This document shows positions 42,254 to 51,327 of a stretch of 64,000 nt of DNA, one piece after another. The stretch lies in the NCBI RefSeq assembly GCF_026239555.1, contig NZ_JAPIVP010000022.1:1-64000 (forward strand), read 5' to 3'. The notes below the pieces were generated by a model. It did not search any database. It was not told where the DNA came from and was given only the letters and a program-made list of their open reading frames with translations. The stretch is from Pedobacter sp. PF22-3. Lineage in GTDB: Bacteria > Bacteroidota > Bacteroidia > Sphingobacteriales > Sphingobacteriaceae. The translations under genes were made by a program, and so were the position numbers. Numbering within the stretch: position 1 is the first letter of the stretch; each line of letters begins with the position of its first letter.

Positions 42254-44701
42254 TTAACCCATTATTTTATAAACTTTTCCTTTACTGGTTAAAAAAGTAG
42301 TGAGGTATCCATTTCCGGTTTTAGTAACTTTTTGTTTAACGCCATCCACATGAATCTTGTTACTGGTTCTGATTATACAATTGCCACCATTTCCAGATCT
42401 GATCAATGCTGACTTTAATTTACCTGCATCCCATTCCATATCCACAGTAAAAGCGCCTCTGGCTTTTAGTCCGGATATTTTTCCATTAGCCCATGCTGTT
42501 GGAAGTGCAGGCAATAAATGTAACTCATCAAGTTGACTTTGCAAGAGCATTTCGGTTATACCTGATGTTGCCCCAAAATTTCCATCAATTTGAAATGGTG
42601 GATGTGCATCAAAAAGGTTAGGATATAAACCGCCGCCCTTTGAGACACTTAAATCGCGCATTAAATCGCGAACCAATTTATAGGCATGATCGCCATCAAG
42701 TAAACGGGCCCAGAAGTTGATTTTCCAGGCAAGACTCCAGCCAGTCCCCTCATCTCCACGTAATTCAAGTGTCTTTTTACTTGCTGCAGCAATATCAGGA
42801 TTGATTAAGGGAGATATTTCCCGTCCCGGATGTAAACCAAAAAGATGACTTACATGGCGGTGATGCGGTTCTACATCTTTCCAATCCTTGTACCACTCCT
42901 GCAAGTTACCCGCCTTACCGATATGAAGCGGATATAGTTTCGCTAATTTGGCTTGAAGTAGTTTTCTGAATGCTGCATCAATTTTTAATGCTTCAGAAGC
43001 TTCTATACAATTGCGGAAATGGTCGCGAATGATAGACATATCCATCGTTGTTGCGACAGAGGTATTTGCGGGTTTCCCTTTATCGTCATAATATTCATTT
43101 TCAGGCGAGAATGAAGGAGCGGTAACCAGGTATCCGTTTTTATCTTCTACCAGATAATCAACTAAAAATTCTGCTGCGCCCTTCATCACCGGATAAGCCT
43201 TTTTCAAAAAGTCCTTATCCTGGGTAAACCGATAATGCTCATATAAATGCCGGCTTAGCCATGGAGCGGCCATATACCAGTTTGCCCATTTCGGATCACC
43301 CTTACCTAAATCACCTACCGGATTACTTAAAGCCCAGATATCGCTGTTATGATGTGCTACCCAGCCTTTCATATGATAAAAATCTTTGGCAGTTTCTTTT
43401 CCTGTTATTGCTAGATCATTGATAAATTTAAATAAAGGGTATTCCATCTCTTCCAAATTGCTGATGGCAGCAGGCCAATAATTCATTTGGGTATTGATGT
43501 TAATGGTGTAATTTGAGCTCCATGGTGGTCGCATAGAGGCGTTCCAGATTCCCTGAAGATTAGCAGGAGGTCCGCCAGGACGCGAAGAACTGATGAGCAG
43601 GTATCTTCCGTATTGATATAAAAGTGTTTCGAATGCCGGATCGGTTACGCCTTTACTAAATCCAATCAGTCGTTCATTTGTGGGAAGTTTAGCATTTGTA
43701 ACATTACTTGTTGAGCCCAGCGTAAATTTAACACGAGTAAAATAATGCGAGTAATCGGCTACATGCTCCGTAAAAAGTGTTTTCCATGGTCGCCTGGTTA
43801 CAGCTAAAAGATTATCGTTACTAATTTTAACCTCATCCTTTCCCTCACTTACCGGGCATTTATCGAAACCATTAAAACTAGTAGCGGCACAAATAAACAA
43901 TAACACTTCATCGGCATTTTTAACCTTCAAACCCGAAGTATCAGACCGTACGCTTCCACCTTTTAAAACAGCCCGAACCTGCATGGCTACCCGCATACCG
44001 CTGCAATCTCCATCATCATATCTTATAGGCTTCGAATTATAATCTATGTAATTGGGATCAACCTGTGATGGGGCTTTTCCTTTAAAAATAATACCATTGT
44101 TCCCATCAGCAGTTACAGCTCCTTTAAGCTGACTACTTACACTGGCAAAAAAATTGATCATACCGGGTTTATCTGCACTTAAGCGAACAACAATGGCCTT
44201 GCCTGGAGCAGTAGCGATAATTTCGCGTTTGTAAGCCACTCCGTTTGCCTTAAAACGAACAGTTGCCATACTTTCATCAATGGATAAGTCTCTTAAATAT
44301 TGCTCAAATTGAACTGCACCAATATCCTGTTTCAACTTAAGATCGGCCATGGGTAAAAAAGATTGAGAATAAACCCCTTGCATTTTACTTGCCTCTTTAT
44401 TTGCATCCTGATAATTCTCATTTTTCAAAAGTAACTCGCGGGTACGCATCAGATATTCTGGCGCTTTGGGATTCACATTCGGTTTTACCGGCCCACCGCT
44501 CCATAAAGTGGCTTCATTAAGCTGGAGTAATTCATTCGACGGATCGCCGAAAATCATTGCACCCAACATGCCATTCCCAACAGGCAAAGCTTCAGTCCAT
44601 TTTTTTGCCGGAGTATTGTACCACAATAAATCGTTTTTTTGTCCAAAACATCGAAAAAATAAACCGGAACAAACAAACAGGCAAAATAAAAAACGAATCA
44701 T
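42254..44701 (-). CDS. Glycoside hydrolase family 95 (alpha-L-fucosidase/galactosidase type)
   Basis: An 815-residue exported enzyme. After a signal peptide (about 1-20) the N-terminal beta domain has the family start AKKWTEALPVGNGMLGAMIFG and LLQLNEATLWSGGP. The (alpha/alpha)6 catalytic domain includes PPANLQGIWNASMRPPW, YTININTQMNYWPA, SFSPENEYY and LFDAHPPFQIDGNFGATSGI, where the catalytic Glu, Asn and Asp residues of GH95 lie. It inverts alpha-1,2-fucosyl or alpha-galactosyl bonds. No SusC/SusD is next to it; it stands alone. Confidence 0.93.
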   Translation of the reverse strand: MIRFLFCLFVCSGLFFRCFGQKNDLLWYNTPAKKWTEALPVGNGMLGAMIFGDPSNELLQLNEATLWSGGPVKPNVNPKAPEYLMRTRELLLKNENYQDANKEASKMQGVYSQSFLPMADLKLKQDIGAVQFEQYLRDLSIDESMATVRFKANGVAYKREIIATAPGKAIVVRLSADKPGMINFFASVSSQLKGAVTADGNNGIIFKGKAPSQVDPNYIDYNSKPIRYDDGDCSGMRVAMQVRAVLKGGSVRSDTSGLKVKNADEVLLFICAATSFNGFDKCPVSEGKDEVKISNDNLLAVTRRPWKTLFTEHVADYSHYFTRVKFTLGSTSNVTNAKLPTNERLIGFSKGVTDPAFETLLYQYGRYLLISSSRPGGPPANLQGIWNASMRPPWSSNYTININTQMNYWPAAISNLEEMEYPLFKFINDLAITGKETAKDFYHMKGWVAHHNSDIWALSNPVGDLGKGDPKWANWYMAAPWLSRHLYEHYRFTQDKDFLKKAYPVMKGAAEFLVDYLVEDKNGYLVTAPSFSPENEYYDDKGKPANTSVATTMDMSIIRDHFRNCIEASEALKIDAAFRKLLQAKLAKLYPLHIGKAGNLQEWYKDWKDVEPHHRHVSHLFGLHPGREISPLINPDIAAASKKTLELRGDEGTGWSLAWKINFWARLLDGDHAYKLVRDLMRDLSVSKGGGLYPNLFDAHPPFQIDGNFGATSGITEMLLQSQLDELHLLPALPTAWANGKISGLKARGAFTVDMEWDAGKLKSALIRSGNGGNCIIRTSNKIHVDGVKQKVTKTGNGYLTTFLTSKGKVYKIMG

Positions 44702-45007
44702 AGATTAATATTATGTATTAAATTTTAAGAAATGAACTTCAGTAACCGTATCGTTTTCAATATTAATTAAAATTCTGACAAATACTAAGGATTTAACGTA
44801 GGTATTAATGGTATGCCGGAGATATTGAGCCATTTGTATATCAGAAAGGTAGTTAAGGTTAGCTGCGCTCCCCTATCTTGCAGCAAAGTTATTTTACTGA
44901 AAATTAGGTAATTAGAATCATTGTTAATAAATGTTTAGTTTATTTATAAACCAAAATATTAAGATTTACGTATTTATAAACTATATTGATACTAAAGTAA
45001 TCATCTC
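44702..45007. other. Gene-free promoter region of the light-response cluster
   Basis: It divides the GH95 gene from the SDR gene, both transcribed away from it. It contains the paired TATTTATAAAC repeats at 44941-44981 and otherwise only AT-rich DNA. Confidence 0.5.
44941..44981. promoter_or_regulatory. Two direct repeats exactly 30 bp apart
   Basis: TATTTATAAAC occurs at 44941-44951 and 44971-44981, three helical turns apart, 27 bases before the SDR start. A TATATTG -7-like motif follows the second copy at once. This looks like an operator for the downstream cluster. Confidence 0.5.
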
Positions 45008-45727
45008 ATGCAATTCCAAAATAAAAACATACTCATTATTGGCGGAAGCTCTGGTATAGGCCTTGATCTGGTTCACCTGCTCAGTGGTGAAGGTGCAAAC
45101 GTTTTTGCTGCATCCAGAAGCCGCTCAGACAGCTGGCCTGAATCTGTCCGCTATATTGAGCTGGATGTTATGCAGGAAACCGGAACCTTATCTGAAATGC
45201 TACCTGCTGAACTGCATGGATTTGTTTATTGCGTTGGCAACATTAATCTTAAACCTTTTTCCAGAATTACAGAAAACGACCTGATAGCAGATTTTAAACT
45301 TAATGTTGTTGGGGCGGCTTTATCTATACAACAATCGCTTAAACCACTAAAAAATGCTGAAGCTGCATCCATTGTGCTAATTAGTTCTGTGGCCGCGAGA
45401 ACAGGAATGCCTTATCATGCCAGCATTGCCGCATCCAAAGCAGCAGTAGAGGGATTAGCCATTTCTTTAGCGGCGGAGTTGAGCGGAAGCCAGATTAGGG
45501 TAAATGTTTTGGCACCATCTTTAACCGATACACCATTGGCGTCTAAACTGCTCAATACCCCTGAAAAGATGGAAGCTTCTGCAAAAAGGCATCCCATAGG
45601 AAGATATGGATCACCTAAAGACATCAGCACCGCCATCAAATTTTTATTATCACCAGAAAGCAGTTGGATAACGGGTCAGGTTATTCCCATTGATGGCGGC
45701 ATGAGCAATTTAAAAACAACATTTTAA
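45008..45727 (+). CDS. Short-chain dehydrogenase without catalytic Tyr
   Basis: A 239-residue SDR. The nucleotide site GGSSGIGLDLVHLL and the NAG-like motif CVGNINL are normal, and the C-terminus DGGMSNLKTTF is typical. The active-site segment reads YHASIAASKAAVEG: the Lys is kept but the residue four before it is Ile, not Tyr. This HASxAAxK pattern belongs to a group of atypical SDRs often found with photolyase and carotenoid genes. Substrate unknown. It leads a plus-strand group of six genes to 50291. Confidence 0.83.
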   Translation: MQFQNKNILIIGGSSGIGLDLVHLLSGEGANVFAASRSRSDSWPESVRYIELDVMQETGTLSEMLPAELHGFVYCVGNINLKPFSRITENDLIADFKLNVVGAALSIQQSLKPLKNAEAASIVLISSVAARTGMPYHASIAASKAAVEGLAISLAAELSGSQIRVNVLAPSLTDTPLASKLLNTPEKMEASAKRHPIGRYGSPKDISTAIKFLLSPESSWITGQVIPIDGGMSNLKTTF

Positions 45728-45781
45728 CTGTAAAACTGGCGCTGATGAAACCGCATCCATAACTGTTCTAATCTAAAAAAC

Positions 45782-46396
45782 ATGCTGTACAATCTCATAA
45801 ACGAACTATTATCATTGGTTAAAACTTACGAAAACACCGCTACAAAACCGAAAGATGATTTACACGCTTTTCAAAAATGGCTTAGTGAACACTCGGCAGG
45901 CAATGCTTTGTTACCACATGTAGAACCTGAATGGAGCGGCAAAATAAACGGAAGATCTGCAGATAGTGTGATCAATACAACACTTGTTCACCTTTACAGG
46001 TATGCAAAGATGCATGCAAAAGATGCGATAGCAGGAAGTTCATTTTCTACTCCAGATGAATTCATTTATCTCATCAATCTGGTTTCGCATGGTGCAATGA
46101 GCAAAACAGACCTTATTAAAGAAAATGTGCACGATAAGCCAGCAGGAACATTGATTATTAAAAGGTTACTGGATAAAGGTTTTATCGAACAAAAACCTTC
46201 GGGTGTAGATAAAAGAAGCGTAATCATAGCCATTACCGAGAAGGGAAATAATGAGCTTAATAAATGTATGGATAGCATTCGCCTGGCATCTGCCAAAGTT
46301 ACCGGTCCACTAAATAACGATGAAAAAATAAGGCTGATTGCTATTCTTAAGAAGCTTGAAGATTTCCATTACGAACAAAATTTCGAAAAGATTTAA
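45782..46396 (+). CDS. MarR-family transcriptional regulator
   Basis: A 204-residue winged-helix regulator with an N-terminal extension of about 70 residues. The DNA-binding part contains LVSHGAMSKTDLIKEN, TLIIKRLLDKGFIEQKPSGVDKRSVIIAITEKG and a C-terminal dimer helix. It lies between the SDR and phytoene-synthase-like genes and probably regulates the cluster; the 30-bp-spaced repeats before the SDR gene are a candidate site. No cobalamin-binding light-sensor domain is present. Confidence 0.85.
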   Translation: MLYNLINELLSLVKTYENTATKPKDDLHAFQKWLSEHSAGNALLPHVEPEWSGKINGRSADSVINTTLVHLYRYAKMHAKDAIAGSSFSTPDEFIYLINLVSHGAMSKTDLIKENVHDKPAGTLIIKRLLDKGFIEQKPSGVDKRSVIIAITEKGNNELNKCMDSIRLASAKVTGPLNNDEKIRLIAILKKLEDFHYEQNFEKI

Positions 46397-46406
46397 TTAT
46401 TAATAA

Positions 46407-47243
46407 ATGAAGATAATCTATGACAGCGTATCTGCGCAGTGCAGTAAGGTAGTTACCAAAAGTTACAGCACAAGCTTTTCACTGGGCATCCGTTTCCTAA
46501 ACAAACGCCATCGGGATGCCATTTACGCGATATATGGTTTTGTTAGGCTTGCAGATGAAATTGTAGATAGTTTCCATGACTATGATAAGGCCACCCTACT
46601 GTATAAATTTAAACGGGATTGTGAAGAGGCTATCCACGACAAGATCAGTTTAAACCCAATCCTTAATGCCTTTCAACAGGTGGTAAACCAATACAAAATA
46701 AAAAAAGAACTCATTGAGCTCTTTCTGGAAAGTATGGAGATGGATCTTCATCAGCAAAAATATACTCCTGAAAAATATGACCGTTACATTCTGGGATCGG
46801 CACAGGTTGTGGGCCTAATGTGCCTGCAGGTTTTTGTAGATGGAGATTCGGACAATTACGAGCGTTTAAAGGAACCTGCGATGAAATTGGGTTCCGCTTT
46901 CCAGAAAGTAAATTTTTTGAGGGATGTAAAAGCAGATTTTTATTCGTTAAGCAGAAATTATTTCCCGGATATAAACCTGTCTGAATTTTCAATAGCTGAA
47001 AAACTGGTGATAGAAAATCAGATTTCAGCTGAATTCGATGCTGCGCTATATGGCATAAAAGCATTGCCAAAATCATCGAGAGGTGGTGTATACCTGGCAT
47101 ACGTTTACTACAGGGCACTTTTCGAGAAGATAAAGAAGAAAACAGCAACACAGATTATGAATGAGCGGGTCAGGATTTCCAACAGCCATAAATTTATGCT
47201 GATGTTTGGTTCAGCACTTAAAAGCAGATACAACAAAATATAA
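46407..47243 (+). CDS. crtB: Phytoene/squalene synthase family protein
   Basis: A 278-residue trans-isoprenyl diphosphate synthase. The start KSYSTSFSLGIRFLNKRHRDAIYAIYGFVRLADEIVDS carries the first Asp-rich motif (DEIVD), and FQKVNFLRDVKAD the second. These residues bind Mg-diphosphate in head-to-head condensation of two GGPP (phytoene) or FPP. No desaturase, cyclase or other carotenoid gene is in the window, so the product is inferred by family. It starts 10 bases after the marR-like stop. Confidence 0.87.
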   Translation: MKIIYDSVSAQCSKVVTKSYSTSFSLGIRFLNKRHRDAIYAIYGFVRLADEIVDSFHDYDKATLLYKFKRDCEEAIHDKISLNPILNAFQQVVNQYKIKKELIELFLESMEMDLHQQKYTPEKYDRYILGSAQVVGLMCLQVFVDGDSDNYERLKEPAMKLGSAFQKVNFLRDVKADFYSLSRNYFPDINLSEFSIAEKLVIENQISAEFDAALYGIKALPKSSRGGVYLAYVYYRALFEKIKKKTATQIMNERVRISNSHKFMLMFGSALKSRYNKI

Positions 47244-47286
47244 CGAATAAGTAAGAGCCGATATAAAACCGCTAATGAATTAAAAA

Positions 47287-47571
47287 ATGACTAACATCAA
47301 TACACTTTCGGCAGTTGAAATTGACAGGATCATAGAAATGGCATGGGAAGACCGGACTACCTTTGATGCGATCTTTGTACAATTTGGACTGAAACACCAG
47401 GAAGTAATCGTGTTAATGAGGAAAGAAATGAAAAAGCGCAGCTTTAAAATGTGGCGAAAAAGGATGAATAATAAATCTACCAAACATGCTGCATTAAAGG
47501 CTAATGCAATTTCACGCTTTAAATGCGACCGACAAAGGGCAATTTCAAATAATAAAATAACCAAAAGGTAA
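47287..47571 (+). CDS. TIGR03643 (DUF2805) family protein
   Basis: A 94-residue basic protein. The pattern VEIDRIIEMAWEDRTTFDAIF, then FGLKHQEVIVLMRKEMKKRSFKMWRKR matches a small family usually coded with cryptochrome/photolyase genes. The N-terminal half looks helix-turn-helix-like. The C-terminal third is Lys/Arg-rich. Function unknown; a nucleic-acid contact is plausible. It lies between crtB-like and photolyase genes in the same direction. Confidence 0.82.
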   Translation: MTNINTLSAVEIDRIIEMAWEDRTTFDAIFVQFGLKHQEVIVLMRKEMKKRSFKMWRKRMNNKSTKHAALKANAISRFKCDRQRAISNNKITKR

Positions 47572-47581
47572 TTTGGCTGAA

Positions 47582-48703
47582 ATGGAATTTACTACAGATT
47601 ACAATATAATTTTAAGTAAAATTAAAAATCTGGATGTTGTGCAATATGCAAAAACCAGAAATTTCATAAATGGTGCTGTTAGTTATCTATCTCCATATAT
47701 TTCCCGTGGGGTAATCAGCCTAAAGCAGATCCAACAACAAATTATTAATCAGGGCATCAAACTGGACGCGGCTGAAAAATTTTTACAGGAGCTGGCCTGG
47801 CGTGAATATTATCAGCGGATCTGGCAGGAGAAAAAGGATCTGATCTGGCAAGATATGGGTAAACCTCAGGAAAATGTAGCGGAATATGAAATGATAACGT
47901 CAGTATTGGAAGCCAAAACAGGAATAGCTGCTATCGACAAAGGCATAAATATGCTATATCAAACAGGTTATATGCACAACCACATCAGAATGTATGTAGC
48001 TTCGATCGTATGCAACATCGGTAAAACCCATTGGAAAAAACCCGCGACCTGGTTATACTACCATTTACTGGATGGAGATCTTGCAAGCAATAATGCCAGC
48101 TGGCAGTGGGTATCTGGTGCATTTGCTTCTAAAAAATATTACTGCAACCAGGAGAATATCAATAAATATACCTTGGATAACCAGCAAGAAACTTTTTTAG
48201 ATAAAGGCTATGAAGCGTTACCCTTAATTTCTATACCAGGTATATTAAAACATCGAACCTCCCTGCAATTAAAAACTGTTTTGCCAGAAACCGCAGTACC
48301 ATCAATAGACGTATCGAAACCAACCTTAATTTACAACAGCTACAACCTTGATCCGCTCTGGCGGAAGAATGATCATGCCAACCGAATATTATTACTGGAG
48401 CCAAGCCACTTTTTGAAATACCCGGTTAGTAAAAATGTGATCGATTTTATCATTTCTCTTTCAAACAATATTCCTGGGATTCAGCTTTTTACTGGTGAAC
48501 TATCTGAACTCGCCTTGTTATATAAAGACAGTAATTTATTTTCAGATAACATTTTCATATCCAAAGATCACCCGGCATATGTTTACTATATAGGCATTAA
48601 AGATGGTTATGAATGGATGTTTCCTGAAATTACCGGCGCTTTTCCATCGTTTTTCAAGTACTGGAAAATGTGCAGGCCTTACTTGGAAAAAGCGATGGGT
48701 TAA
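47582..48703 (+). CDS. Photolyase/cryptochrome relative with N-terminal FAD domain
   Basis: A 373-residue protein. The first 235 residues match the photolyase FAD-binding domain: GAVSYLSPYISRGVIS, FLQELAWREYYQRIW, MHNHIRMYVASIVCNIGK, LLDGDLASNNASWQWVSG. The usual N-terminal antenna domain is missing; instead an alpha/beta domain lies after the FAD domain (about 255-373, ANRILLLEPSHFLKYPVS, ISKDHPAYVYYIG). The order is thus reversed relative to normal photolyases. The ATG at 47582 is preferred to a TTG three codons before. Repair or sensory role is open. The next gene is an Fe-S photolyase. Confidence 0.78.
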   Translation: MEFTTDYNIILSKIKNLDVVQYAKTRNFINGAVSYLSPYISRGVISLKQIQQQIINQGIKLDAAEKFLQELAWREYYQRIWQEKKDLIWQDMGKPQENVAEYEMITSVLEAKTGIAAIDKGINMLYQTGYMHNHIRMYVASIVCNIGKTHWKKPATWLYYHLLDGDLASNNASWQWVSGAFASKKYYCNQENINKYTLDNQQETFLDKGYEALPLISIPGILKHRTSLQLKTVLPETAVPSIDVSKPTLIYNSYNLDPLWRKNDHANRILLLEPSHFLKYPVSKNVIDFIISLSNNIPGIQLFTGELSELALLYKDSNLFSDNIFISKDHPAYVYYIGIKDGYEWMFPEITGAFPSFFKYWKMCRPYLEKAMG

Positions 48704-48743
48704 TGAAGCATCACCCGAATTAAAAACTATTTCATTCTTAGCC

Positions 48744-50291
48744 ATGGCAAGAAAATATAAAATATTACGGCTCGTTCTGGGCGACCAGCTTAACATACAA
48801 CATTCCTGGTTTAAGAAAGCAGCGCCTGATACGCTTCATGTGTTGATGGAAGTTAAAACGGAAACCAATTATGTTTGGCACCACATCCAGAAAGCATGTG
48901 CATTTTTCGCAGCCATGGAAAATTTTGCCGAATTGCTAAACGGTAAAGGATTTGAAACACTGTACCTTCGACTTGACGATCCGAAGAACAAACAAAATTT
49001 TTCAGATAACCTGAGCTACTTAATAGAGAAGTTTGGAATAACGGAATTTCATTACCAATTGCCTGATGAATATCGCCTTGATCAGGAACTGAACAAGTTC
49101 TGCGATAACTTACATATCGCTAGCCAGGCTTTTGATACCGAACATTTTTACACCAGCAGAACTGAACTCGGAGACTTCTTTTCAGGAAAAAAAGAATTGT
49201 TGATGGAAAGCTTCTACCGGGCTATGCGCTCAAAACACCACATCTTATTAGATGATGGCAATGATCCACTAGGAGGCCAATGGAATTTTGATGTAGAAAA
49301 CCGCAAGAAACTTCCTAAAAACCACAAACCAAATCCGCCTTTATTATTTGAGAATAATGTAAGCAAACAGTATGAAAGAATAAAAGATGGAGAAATTAAA
49401 ACCATTGGCAATATTGACCCTAAACACCTCCTCTGGCCAATAAACAGGGAACAATCTTTAAAACTGCTACGTTATTTCTGTGAAAATTGCCTCCATTTAT
49501 TTGGCACCTTCCAGGATACGATGCAAACAGAAGAATGGTCTCTTTATCATTCCCGCTTATCGTTTAGCATGAATACCAAACTTATTTCACCGGTAGAAGT
49601 GGTCAGTTCAGCGATTGAATATTGGAAGGAAAATAAGAAATCGATCACCATGAATCAGATAGAGGGCTTTGTTAGGCAGATTTTGGGCTGGCGCGAATAC
49701 ATGAGGGGGATTTACTGGATGAAAATGCCAGCGTTTGAGAAAATGAACTTCTTTGATCATAACAGAAAACTTCCAAAATGGTACTGGACAGGAAAAACGG
49801 ATATGAACTGTTTAAAGCATTCCATCAATCAGTCTCTAGAATATGCGTACGCTCACCATATCCAGCGTTTAATGATCACAGGGAATTTTGCACTGCTTGC
49901 AGGCATTAATCCGGATGAGGTTGATTTCTGGTATCTGGGAATCTATATCGATGCCATACAATGGGTAGAAATTACCAATACCAGGGGAATGAGCCAATAT
50001 GCAGATGGCGGCATTACAGGCTCAAAACCATATACTGCAACGGCCAACTACATCCATAAAATGAGCAATTATTGCGATAACTGTAAGTATGACCGCACTG
50101 AAAAAATTGGAGAAAATTCCTGCCCATTTAACAGCCTGTATTGGGACTTTCACGATAGAAACAGAAGCAAGCTTGGCAAAAACCACAGGCTCTCTATGGT
50201 GTACCGGATCTGGGATAAAATGGATGCTCATTTGAGATCAGAAGTATTGAAAAGAGCAGACATTATCTTAAAAAACCTTGATCATCTTTAA
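48744..50291 (+). CDS. phrB: Fe-S bacterial cryptochrome/photolyase (PhrB, (6-4) type)
   Basis: A 515-residue photolyase of the FeS-BCP/CryPro class, which repairs (6-4) photoproducts using FAD, a lumazine antenna and a 4Fe-4S cluster. The N-terminal domain starts ILRLVLGDQLN; the FAD domain has WSLYHSRLSFSMNTKLISP, VRQILGWREYMRGIYW and QRLMITGNFALLAGINP. Cys356, Cys444, Cys447 and Cys460 match the spacing of the four cluster cysteines of A. tumefaciens PhrB (350, 438, 441, 454). The start MARKYKI is used; upstream residues of a longer frame overlap the preceding gene. It closes the cluster. Confidence 0.92.
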   Translation: MARKYKILRLVLGDQLNIQHSWFKKAAPDTLHVLMEVKTETNYVWHHIQKACAFFAAMENFAELLNGKGFETLYLRLDDPKNKQNFSDNLSYLIEKFGITEFHYQLPDEYRLDQELNKFCDNLHIASQAFDTEHFYTSRTELGDFFSGKKELLMESFYRAMRSKHHILLDDGNDPLGGQWNFDVENRKKLPKNHKPNPPLLFENNVSKQYERIKDGEIKTIGNIDPKHLLWPINREQSLKLLRYFCENCLHLFGTFQDTMQTEEWSLYHSRLSFSMNTKLISPVEVVSSAIEYWKENKKSITMNQIEGFVRQILGWREYMRGIYWMKMPAFEKMNFFDHNRKLPKWYWTGKTDMNCLKHSINQSLEYAYAHHIQRLMITGNFALLAGINPDEVDFWYLGIYIDAIQWVEITNTRGMSQYADGGITGSKPYTATANYIHKMSNYCDNCKYDRTEKIGENSCPFNSLYWDFHDRNRSKLGKNHRLSMVYRIWDKMDAHLRSEVLKRADIILKNLDHL

Positions 50292-50346
50292 GGTGGCGAC
50301 TAACTAATTAGAAAAAATCCTTAAAAAAGAGATATCGAAATGAAAA

Positions 50347-51234
50347 TCAATCAATTTTAAACTGGGTATAATGTTTAATAAACCAGGTTAATGCCGGGTT
50401 TTTATTTGATTCTTTATAAGCCAACACCACCTCTGTGTTAATCGGGATGGCTCCAAGCTCAATAAAAGACACTTTCAACTGTGCATATTGTTTTTTTAAA
50501 GATAGTGGCAAAATAGATACACCCAAGCCCGCTTCTACCAATTGTAATATAGAGTGTACATTGTTAGCTTCGTGGGTAATATCCGGACTAAAGCCCATTC
50601 TCTGGCAAATTTCTATAAGTTTCTGGTTATACTGTGGTGCAAATTCTTTATTAAAAAATATAAATGGACTCTTGCTTAAAAAAGCAGCCAGTTCTTGCTG
50701 ATTATCAATTTTATGATCTGTTCCGCCCAAAACCACCACAAAAGGATCGAAAAACAAGGATTCTACTTTCAATTTGTCAGATAACACGGGAGCTCTTAAA
50801 ATCCCTACATCTAAACCACCATGCTCCAGCGCTGTAATTTGGGCAAGCGTAGGCACTTCGAACAAACTCGTTTTCAGATAGGGAAATTCCTGATGCATCA
50901 ATTTTAAAATCTCAGCCAGTTGCGATTGATAAACCGAACTGATATAACCAATCTTAAATTCACCGCTAACACCTTCATAAATTTTACGAACCAATTCTTT
51001 ACTCTCTTCCAGCTTGGCAAACATAGTATCTATCTCATTTTTAAAATATTTACCGGCGTTTGTTAAGGCAACCCGTTTATTATTCCGAACAAACAACTGT
51101 ACACCGAGTTCTTCTTCCAATTCTTTAATCTGCCTGCTCAAAGGTGGTTGCGAAATAAAAAGCTTGGTGGCTGCTTTGGTAAAATGAAGTTCTTCTGCAA
51201 CAGTTTTAAAATATAACAGGTGTCTAAGTTCCAT
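50347..51234 (-). CDS. LysR-family transcriptional regulator
   Basis: A 295-residue LTTR. The winged helix is typical (MELRHLLYFKTVAEELHFTKAA, LFISQPPLSRQIKELEEELG) and is followed by a linker helix and a periplasmic-binding-like effector domain (from about 90). It diverges from a methyltransferase gene with 93 bases between; a T-N11-A site (51242-51256) lies next to its start. The effector is unknown. Confidence 0.92.
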   Translation of the reverse strand: MELRHLLYFKTVAEELHFTKAATKLFISQPPLSRQIKELEEELGVQLFVRNNKRVALTNAGKYFKNEIDTMFAKLEESKELVRKIYEGVSGEFKIGYISSVYQSQLAEILKLMHQEFPYLKTSLFEVPTLAQITALEHGGLDVGILRAPVLSDKLKVESLFFDPFVVVLGGTDHKIDNQQELAAFLSKSPFIFFNKEFAPQYNQKLIEICQRMGFSPDITHEANNVHSILQLVEAGLGVSILPLSLKKQYAQLKVSFIELGAIPINTEVVLAYKESNKNPALTWFIKHYTQFKID

Positions 51235-51241
51235 ATCTATG

Positions 51242-51256
51242 ATACTTAATAGGTAT
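51242..51256. promoter_or_regulatory. LysR-type binding site (ATAC-N7-GTAT)
   Basis: ATACTTAATAGGTAT contains the inverted pair ATAC/GTAT in T-N11-A form, eight bases upstream of the lysR-like start. Confidence 0.5.
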
Positions 51257-51327
51257 TAATTTATGTCAAAAATGATATTTTACAAATATGATCAACAACA
51301 ATAACTTTACAAAAAAATTTAAAAGTC

